A DNA stretch of 6,009 nucleotides, taken from Candidatus Woesearchaeota archaeon. Its GTDB lineage: Archaea > Nanobdellota > Nanobdellia > Woesearchaeales > ARS49. The translations under genes and the position numbers were made by a program. This document shows, piece after piece, positions 5,727 to 6,009 of this stretch (its first letter is position 1; every line of letters begins with the position of its first letter). Below the pieces are notes generated by a model. That model was given only the letters and a program-made list of their open reading frames with translations, did not search any database and was not told where the DNA came from. The DNA lies in assembly GCA_019323135.1 (NCBI GenBank), contig JAHWHT010000065.1, positions 1 to 6,009 of the forward strand, given 5' to 3'.

Positions 5727-6009
5727 TTTTTAGTTTTTTTCTTTTTCCTGCGCCTGTACCACCAATAGATTATGCCTGCAATAACTAACAGCACAACAAA
5801 TGTAGTTCCCCATGGGAAACTGGATTGTCCTAGTTCTGCAGTGCTTACAATTCTTAATGGCAGGTCATATGTCTGGCTATACTCTTTGTTGTAAGGATCT
5901 TTGAAGTCCATAACAACATTCAAACGCGTACTATCTGTTTTAGGCTTAATTAAAAACTCGATTGTCTCAAAATCATCACTGTCCATATTGCGTATATATT
6001 CTTCATTTG
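5723..6009 (-). CDS. COG1361/S-layer-like surface protein with C-terminal membrane anchor, 3' part
   Basis: The frame is open to the right edge, so only the last 94 residues are visible. The internal Met at 5986 is not taken as the start because the frame continues upstream (NEEYIRN) without an SD there. The visible part has a beta-rich Ig-like pattern: DSDDFETIEFLIKPK, RLNVVMDFKD, KEYSQTYDLPLRIV. This resembles the ends of COG1361-type archaeal surface proteins, in which such domains face outward. A single membrane segment at visible residues about 65 to 83 (TTFVVLLVIAGIIYWWY) is followed by a very basic cytoplasmic tail (RRRKKKKTKK), giving a C-inside anchor. It overlaps the first permease by ATGA. 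The order suggests an extracytoplasmic partner or substrate-handling subunit for the permeases, loosely analogous to MacA, although nothing homologous to MacA is visible. The family call rests on pattern and context. Confidence 0.75.
   Translation of the reverse strand, partial: NEEYIRNMDSDDFETIEFLIKPKTDSTRLNVVMDFKDPYNKEYSQTYDLPLRIVSTAELGQSSFPWGTTFVVLLVIAGIIYWWYRRRKKKKTKK

Noticed and set aside
5984..5986. ATG at 5986 as the start of a separate 87-residue protein
   Set aside because: The frame stays open upstream to the window edge, has no SD before this ATG, and the product begins in mid-domain.
1..6009. tRNA or rRNA genes, CRISPR arrays, insertion sequences and ABC ATPase motifs
   Set aside because: Reading both strands gave no tRNA-like arms, spaced repeats, transposase frames or terminal repeats, and no Walker A or ABC signature in any frame.

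Overview
The window is AT-rich DNA whose signals look archaeal. Start codons are preceded by purine-rich Shine-Dalgarno (SD) sites, divergent TATA-type promoters sit in the one long intergenic gap, and oligo-T tracts follow gene ends. The permease operon belongs to a kind common in archaea: a COG1361-like surface protein with a C-terminal membrane anchor, followed by MacB/FtsX-type ABC permeases. Compact, overlapping genes and many unrecognised small membrane proteins would suit a DPANN-type archaeon (Woesearchaeota or Pacearchaeota-like). That placement is an inference; no marker gene is present to prove it.

Left region (1 to about 2480, all minus strand). This is a run of five genes read right to left. 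Three small proteins of about 114, 131 and 149 residues each have one membrane segment close to the N-terminus and a charged, largely helical C-terminal part. They are followed by a 338-residue soluble coiled-coil protein and the first 47 codons of a fifth gene that runs off the left edge. The first two genes overlap by one base, and later genes follow at gaps of 74, 16 and 43 bases with good SD sites. I recognise none of these families. Together they look like an undescribed membrane-associated module.

Middle region (2481 to 3301). A gap of about 260 bases separates this operon from a divergent plus-strand gene. It holds a TATA box for each direction and an 8-bp-arm perfect inverted repeat just upstream of the leftward TATA box, a good candidate operator. 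The plus-strand gene encodes an acidic, soluble 185-residue protein of unknown function.

Right region (3304 to 6009, minus strand). Three genes are joined by ATGA overlaps: the 3' end of a COG1361/S-layer-like protein, then two paralogous MacB/FtsX-type permeases of 406 and 401 residues. The two permeases probably form a heterodimer driven by an ATPase encoded outside the window, with the anchored surface protein as a likely extracytoplasmic partner. This operon converges on the 185-residue gene with only two bases between stop codons.
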